Assembly: GCA_025642065.1 (NCBI GenBank)
Contig: JAODUP010000932.1
Span: 124,001-188,000, forward strand
Source: Paralvinella palmiformis
Lineage: Eukaryota; Annelida; Polychaeta; Terebellida; Alvinellidae
DNA: 64,000 bases
Direction: 5' to 3'
Every line of letters begins with the position of its first letter. Position 1 is the first letter of the stretch. Below are positions 59,103 through 64,000 of this stretch, in pieces. A program made the translations under genes and the position numbers. The notes beneath the pieces are model-generated. The model was not told the DNA's origin and did not search any database. It saw only the letters and a program-made list of their open reading frames with translations.

Positions 59103-62100
59103 CCTGAACCACATTATCACCACCCCTATGCTATACTAATGATAATTTAACCCCAGGTTCTGTATCTGGTGTGGTCATTTCCTCAAAATACAGCAATTTC
59201 GAATGCCTAGCGCGACATCGCATGTCTCAATATTAATAATCGCATTTCTGGTGCTAGGTGTTGTATTTACATTTCATGATTTTCTGTGTTAGTGCTTTTC
59301 CACATAATGCCACGTTTTAGCCCATTTACTCGTTAACTTTATCTTCACACATAAATCTATGTTATTTTTGTTAGTAGAGTTTGATATCATCTGTCGTGGT
59401 CATGATTGACAAGTTCAACAAAAACAAATTATCATAAATATAAGGAGGCATTGAATTTTGTTTATTATTGTTGATGTTGCTAAATAGAAGATCCACCTCT
59501 AGGCGATTTTATCCCGCTGCGTTAGAGGTCAAAAGGTTCGGAAAAGATGTTGCAATTTGACATTTGTTAGTTCGTTCATCGGATTCAAATTATGAGCGGA
59601 AAGTGTATACTGTAAATCGGCAAATGAAGGCATCGTATTAAGTTTGGCGAATTTCATAATCTGGACAAGGCGGGGCGGTATTCATTTGGAGAATTCTTGG
59701 TTCGACGAGATTTATGATTGTGTGCTATACTGTAAAACGGAAAATGTTGGCGTCGTTTTAAATTGGCGATTTATTTTGCCATTCGCCAAATTCGCCAACT
59801 CAATACGACCGTCAACATTTCCCGATCTACAGTACACCGAAATTTAGGTGATTGCTTTGAAAACTGAAACGCTTTACTGTGCATCGTAAAAAAGACTAAA
59901 AGTTTTGTGGTTATCTGAGAACAAAATCATCTCGTGGAAATGTTTACTTTGCCACACTACTATAACAGGGTTCGCACAGGTCCTTGAAAACCTGGAAAGT
60001 CCTTAAATTACAAATAATTTGGATTCCAGGCCTGGAAAGTCCTGGAATTTGTGTGTAGGTCGTTGAAAGTCATGGAATTTGGACATATAGAGCTATATTT
60101 CTAATCATAAGCATACAGGAATTCAGTTGTTACACTTCTTCCGAAATATGGGTGTATCTTTGCGCATTAAAGGTTTGTGAATTCATTGAAAAGGTCCTTG
60201 AATTTGACATTGGAAGGTCCTGGAAAGTCCTGGAATCTCAGATGTCAAAATGTGTCTGAACCCTGTATAAATAAAGATATATAGGCTTTTCCACAGCCCG
60301 AATACGTCGCACTACAGTAGCCTAACGTGATTTTCCAGCGGTCGGTCATTATGAGACTTAGCCCATAATCCTATTCTTACCCATCTTTAACTAATGGTAT
60401 AATTTACCACAGGAACATATACAGAATTCTACGCTTGCTGGTGGAGTGGCTGTTGGTACCATAGCCGACATGATGATCCATCCATGGGGCGCCATGCTTG
60501 TTGGTATGATAGCTGGCGCAGTGTCCGTTATCGGCTACAAGTATCTATCCGTAAGTAAAGATACTTATTACGAAGATGAGCGACAAGTATGTATCGGTAA
60601 GTATGGATACTTATTATGGCGATACAAGTATCTATCTGTAACTATGGATACTTATTATGGAGATGAGGGACAAGTATCTATCGGTAAGTATGGATACTTA
60701 TTATGGAGATGAGAGATAAATATCTATCGGTAAGCATGGATACGTATTATGGAGATGAGACAAGTATCTATCGGTAACTATGGATACTTATTGTGGACGA
60801 AGAAATAATCTAAAATTGAAATAGGATAATCAAATTCATGAGATAACTTGAACTGTGTCAAAACTACAAGAGCACAATGATATATCACCGTCTGTACCAC
60901 TCAAACAGCTACATACCTATAGTACTACAGATGCAAATCATTGATTGGTTAATCGCTCTTCGGGATTTAGTCCACTTACAAAAACCATACCTGGTTTAAC
61001 TGGGGTCTGGCGTTATGCATCACAATTCTAAATGTAAACTGTATTCAAATATTCGGCCACGCATCTCTCTATCTGTTAGGTATCTTTCGATCTTCTATCT
61101 ATTTTAGCCGTGTTTAGCGAAAAAGTTCAAGCTGCATGACACTTGTGGAGTGAACAACCTACACGGGATACCAGGACTTATAGCAGGAGTAGCTGGTATT
61201 GTTGCCTCTGCCGTAGCCACTGAAGATCAGTACGATTATAGGTATTAATTTATTTATTTTAATATCTGCCCTACAGCGGAAACCTAGTATTACTGGTGAC
61301 TTAGGCGAGTGATTGAGTGTTTCATTTAACATTTGAGATAGTTAATTAGCTCTAATCCCGTTGCAAAAGTGTTTCAATCAACAAGATTGTGTATGGAATG
61401 TGAGTGAATTATTTGTTTAGCTTGGTCTGTTTGTATATAGCCGAGGCGAGCGGCTTTTTGTCAAAGCATTTAGATAGAGGTATGACTCGAATTCGACTCA
61501 AACCCTGGAGGTTTGCATAGCAACACTTTTAACATTGCTGATGTGTTGTTCAGTTCTGGCTGCAAGTCGAACTCGTGTTCTGTACTTTGCCTCCGGGGAT
61601 TTATGGAAATAAAGAATTTAGCAACTTAGCCAACCCTTCAGGAGTATGTTGTTTCTGCGCAATGAACTACACTAATTACTTAAATGTAGTTAGTGAGCCG
61701 GTCAGAATTCATATGTTCTACGGGGAGATTTGTATTTGAACTGAATACACCTCGTTTATAGTTCAGCACTTCATTATAGAACGATCGTGTTAAGATCAAT
61801 CCGATCTGATGTTGTAATAATATTTTGGTAATATAGGACGCTTGTAGCACATGATTGGCCTAGGCACATCAAAACATAATAAAATCGATTGAAGGAAGAA
61901 ACACACTTCAGACATAACCAGGCCCGAATTGAGATATTAGATTATATGACCATCGACATCATCATTTAGTTCCTGGAGATGCCATACCTCCCGCTCTAGA
62001 ATACTCGCTGTTGATGCAAACTCCCGTAAAAATAAATCCGTCTATGGGTCATTAGAGAGGCATAAAACTTTTTTTATGAAGTAAGACCTAACCATCTTGT

Positions 62101-62876
62101 TTACTAAATGTCAGTTCAGCTCAGCCAGAAATTCCATGGAAGAAATATTGTTTGCGTTTAATAATACCGAGATTCCTTCAAATGTTTCAGTCTCTATCAG
62201 ATCTTTCCCGGTCGCGCTCCAGCCGAAAATACGACGAAATACGCAGAAGTGACGTCACAGTTCAGCGTCATAAAGCCCGGATATGGCTGGACAGCGGGTA
62301 AGCAGGCCGCCATGCAAGCTGCGGCTCTTTGTCTCACTCTGGGAATGGCCACCGTCGGTGGCATCGTTGTTGGTAAGTAACTAACTATCTGCTACCATTT
62401 CCACTCAGTTCAAGTTTATTTACAAAATGTTAGTTGGATATTAAAACAAAAGAAGAACGAATTATCAGACTCACTACATAACAGTAATTAAGTACGACTC
62501 CCATAAAGCTATAATAAATTCGTATTAAATCCTATGTTAAATCACTTTTATTATGGAAATTCTCGTCTCGCCATTTTAATCCACAAGTTTAGCCAAATCT
62601 AACATATTCACAATTTGAGTGTTTACATTGGGAAATGCTTCTGTTTTTTTCCATGGATATCGGTTATCAAACAAATATTGTCAGCTTTCAAAGACTACGA
62701 CAGAAACTTTGTCTTTTTTGTTTTCAGGATTGATATTACGCATTCCATTCTGGGATCAGCCTACGGCCGATGAGGTGTTCGATGATGCAGATTTCTGGGA
62801 AGTTCCCTCGGAAGGTGTACCGGATGTGGAAGAACGCCAATCGGAGGTCAATGATACAGTGGAAGTAAAAATGTAG
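52346..62876 (+). CDS. Rh-family ammonium/ammonia channel, nine exons
   Basis: Exons: 52346-52541, 54690-54873, 56267-56417, 57653-57803, 58697-58860, 60413-60550, 61108-61241, 62191-62372, 62728-62876. All GT-AG, phases agree, 482 aa, the usual Rh glycoprotein length. Hallmarks in order: first membrane span in exon 1, [67 protein letters not shown] (Asp180, His188), [36 protein letters not shown] (His347) and LRIPFWDQP with the acidic C-terminal FWEVP. Asp180 and the two pore histidines correspond to those that conduct ammonia in animal Rh proteins. The expected role is NH3/NH4+ (possibly CO2) passage across the plasma membrane for nitrogen excretion or pH balance. Sequons NST (287) and NTT (386) are present; none is seen in the first extracellular loop. 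Rhag/bcg subtype is not decided. Confidence 0.93.
53018..53230. repeat. Compound CA/CT/TA/GA microsatellite in Rh intron 1
   Basis: Series of dinucleotide blocks; open frames are artefacts. Confidence 0.95.
53231..54034. other. Rh intron 1, no further features
   Basis: Contains a triple ATTACCG-like repeat at about 53325-53345 and an AAC-rich stretch at about 53818-53850. No exon seen. Confidence 0.5.
54035..54218 (+). mobile_element. SINE-A with 14-bp target duplication, Rh intron 1
   Basis: Degraded head (GGTCTAACTGGTGGCC, GTTCAAATCTCGG) and body to GGCCGTAAAACAGC. Flanks ATCCAGGTAATAAA (54021-54034) and ATCCAGATAATAAA (54219-54232) form the target duplication. Confidence 0.85.
54343..54465 (+). 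mobile_element. SINE-B-like copy, Rh intron 1
   Basis: B box CCGTGTTCGAATGCCC, then ATCATATGTCGCAAGTGTGAT as in the gene 3 copy, then an ACTC tail. Confidence 0.55.
54519..54665 (+). mobile_element. SINE-A next to the acceptor of Rh exon 2
   Basis: Head TCTAGCGGTAGCGTGTTGG and GAGTTCGAGTCTCGG; the body is internally deleted after TTTCATCTTCC; the end CAACAATCATCATC is only about 25 bp before the exon 2 acceptor. Confidence 0.85.
55027..55362. repeat. Three TA blocks and CT blocks in Rh intron 2
   Basis: Alternating TA and CT microsatellites with ATGCCTGTGTGT words between; frames across it are artefacts. Confidence 0.95.
55670..56153 (+). mobile_element. Non-LTR retrotransposon 3' end, Rh intron 2
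   Basis: A frame ends in [37 protein letters not shown], then (shifted) [20 protein letters not shown] and KTHLFKVAF. This is the C-terminal end of the ORF2/reverse transcriptase polyprotein of CR1/L2/Jockey-type elements. The 3' end AGCGCCTTTGAATAG ... CTTTATTAAATATAC is followed by an ATT tail. 5'-truncated and frameshifted, so inactive. Confidence 0.85.
56590..56765 (+). mobile_element. SINE-A, Rh intron 3
   Basis: GTGGTCCAACGGTAGCGTG head, GTTCGAATCTCGG B box, body to TGGCCCTAAATCACTAATC. Confidence 0.9.
56899..57163 (+). mobile_element. Composite SINE-A: forward copy inside the two ends of a reverse copy
   Basis: 56899-56943 is the complement of a SINE-A 3' end (tail plus CAAAAGTGGCCGTAAAAC); 56944 to about 57145 is a full forward SINE-A (GGGCGCCTCCGTGGTCTAGC to tail); the last about 18 bp (CACGGAGGCGCCCC) are the complement of a SINE-A 5' end. 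CCTGTCCAGTTT flanks the whole at 56887-56898 and 57164-57175, so the outer, reverse-oriented element was one insertion. Confidence 0.85.
57176..57652. other. Rest of Rh intron 3
   Basis: No feature beyond the normal acceptor ATTTTGCAG. Confidence 0.5.
57804..58696. other. Rh intron 4
   Basis: Contains an ATT microsatellite at about 58599-58634. A 118-codon frame at 58012 is judged random. Confidence 0.5.
58930..59105. repeat. CA-rich repeat in Rh intron 5
   Basis: CA, ACTC and ACAC blocks; ACCCTGAACCA-TTATCAC occurs twice, about 96 bp apart. Confidence 0.9.
59106..59605. other. Rh intron 5, middle
   Basis: No feature recognised. Confidence 0.5.
59606..59836. mobile_element. MITE-like element with three related arms
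   Basis: GTATACTGTAAATCGGCAAA (left), GCTATACTGTAAAACGG (middle) and, in complement, GTGTACTGTAGATCGGGAAA (right) are related, each followed by GCGTCGT.TTAA..TTGGCGA-like sequence. So there is a direct repeat and an inverted repeat of the same module. Confidence 0.5.
59966..60265. mobile_element. Second hAT-type MITE
   Basis: 300 bp. Ends CAGGGTTCGCACAGGTCCTT and ATGTGTCTGAACCCTG. The interior is made of CCTGGAAAGTCCTTGAAATT-like words. No clean 8-bp target duplication is seen, only TATAA on both sides. Confidence 0.65.
60530..60800 (+). repeat. 46-bp minisatellite spanning the donor of Rh exon 6
   Basis: Five to six units of ACAAGTATCTATCGGTAAGT plus ATGGATACTTATTATGGAGA. The unit begins inside exon 6 (coding YKYLS) and includes its donor, so donor-like GTAAGT or GTAACT sequences recur with GT at 60551, 60597, 60638, 60684, 60730 and 60774. 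Confidence 0.9.
60801..61107. other. Rest of Rh intron 6
   Basis: No feature; acceptor TATTTTAG. Confidence 0.5.
61242..62190. other. Rh intron 7
   Basis: No repeat family or exon recognised. Confidence 0.5.
62373..62727. other. Rh intron 8
   Basis: AT-rich, nothing recognised; acceptor TTGTTTTCAG. Confidence 0.5.
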
Positions 62877-63248
62877 GAACCGCAGTACAGCAACACTTTA
62901 AAAACTCAAACTTTTTAAACATTCAACAATGGCCAGTGGTACTGTTCCATAAGTCCGTCTACTGCAGTACAAACCCGGATTCACAAAGAAGATTTACTTT
63001 GCTGCGCATCATGAAAACTTCATGTGAAGCGTGGAACTACAGTGCAAGCTGTTCGAATCTAATGCGGACATATTCGGTGACCAGTTGCATACCTGTTAGC
63101 ATAGAAGCAACAGAATATTTTGCCAGATTCGGAACATATTTTAATAAACTGGTATTCATGCTACGTTTTGCTTCCGTTGTTGATTCTAGAATTAAACCCA
63201 GTATTAATATATTAAACTGTATATTATTCAGATTATCTACATAATAAA
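62877..63248 (+). other. Probable 3' UTR of the Rh gene
   Basis: Two AATAAA hexamers (about 63143 and 63243) are candidates for the polyadenylation signal. The open frame in this region is not coding-like. Confidence 0.45.
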
Positions 63249-63650
63249 ATGGATTTGATGTTATTTACATTTTTTCTTCAAATCAGCTTCGACGTTTCTG
63301 CCTCTCAATGGTAGTCAGTTGTATGTTTGGTTAAATTTGGGAATATTAAACAAAGAAACGGTTGAAGGTTACATCATTGGTTGTGAGGCTATTCAGTATT
63401 TCAGACATTTGCATTTTGATTTTGTACGTCCGCTGAAGGTTCACATAAACACACGTCACATACATACATAGAAACATGTAATGGCTTGAATATGTATTTT
63501 ATTATCTGTTTCAGATATAAAAAACACTCGCGATATTTGTAAAAGGAACACGTCGATTGTCTCCTTCACAATCATATCATATAGTTACTAAGATCAGTCA
63601 ACGGTTAAATGTTTTTACTAATATTAAGTTATCTGTATAATATATATTCT
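63249..63650. other. Flank downstream of the Rh gene
   Basis: No gene seen. Confidence 0.5.
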
Positions 63651-63655
63651 ATCTA

Positions 63656-63739
<84 letters not shown>

Positions 63740-63740
63740 A
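63656..63740. repeat. (TA)n/(CA)n/(TA)n microsatellite
   Basis: Three consecutive dinucleotide blocks. Confidence 0.95.
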
Positions 63741-64000
63741 CATTTCTCGTAGATTTTGTGCAATGCCCAAACACACATACACGATGCATACATACATCAG
63801 CTGTTACATTATGCTAACTTGGATAAGAACGCATACGCGTTTGCTCAAACAACACAGTTATGTCAAAATGACAGAAGTTCAAACCGGTGAATGTCACATC
63901 GCTTCAATCCACTGATGTTATCAACATGACGAAAACAGTTGCCGTTTATCTGCGAACACGGACCTGAAGATAGTCAGTTTGGCGAAAACGATCCAGCACC
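63741..64000. other. Window end, nothing recognised
   Basis: No exon or repeat family identified. Confidence 0.4.

Noticed and set aside
52346..62876. Amt/MEP-type rather than Rh-type transporter
   Set aside because: [22 protein letters not shown] and the LRIPFWDQP ... FWEVP C-terminus are Rh hallmarks.
62936..63244. 102-codon frame after the Rh stop
   Set aside because: Lies in the probable 3' UTR and lacks any domain or splice context.

Overview
This is a eukaryotic, AT-rich, repeat-dense animal window. It has GT-AG introns, tRNA-derived SINEs, DNA transposons, a non-LTR retrotransposon and very many dinucleotide microsatellites. The intron-split Rh-type ammonium transporter, the multi-copy C-type lectin-domain (CTLD) receptors, and SINEs ending in (ATC)n or (ACTC)n suggest a mollusc, probably a marine gastropod. 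That taxonomic guess is inference only.

All convincing protein genes lie on the + strand. From 1 to about 47.4 kb there is a tandem array of one receptor family. The parts are: the last 47 codons of an upstream member (2-142); a wrecked copy (pseudogene 1, 1711-9520); a CTLD relic (18.3-20.3 kb); intact gene 2 (21799-28676, eight exons, 538 aa); a second relic (35.26-36.7 kb); and intact gene 3 (39244-45454, eight exons, 535 aa). Exon phases agree throughout both intact genes. The predicted product is a type I membrane protein: signal peptide, two CTLDs lacking the usual Ca2+/sugar motifs, a Thr-rich stalk, one membrane span, a basic stop-transfer and a cytoplasmic tail with 5-6 tyrosine motifs. 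An innate immune or allorecognition role is plausible but not shown.

The array looks like a record of recombination. Genes 2 and 3 are nearly identical from the upstream relic to intron 6, then diverge abruptly at a trinucleotide microsatellite, so nearly the same ectodomain is joined to two different membrane-tail modules. Pseudogene 1 carries a frameshift, two ruined splice donors, an exon deletion, a premature stop and several nested transposons. Paralogous empty sites allow some insertions to be bounded to the base.

From about 47.4 to 52.3 kb there is only repeat-rich intergenic DNA, including a hAT-type MITE and an expanded GTGA/CAGT tract. From 52346 to 62876 lies a complete nine-exon Rh-family ammonium/ammonia channel gene (482 aa, both pore histidines present). 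Its introns hold five SINE-A insertions, a non-LTR 3' end, MITEs, and a 46-bp minisatellite that multiplies the exon 6 splice donor. The last 1.1 kb is 3' UTR and flank.

All similarity statements come from reading by eye; no database search or alignment was run.
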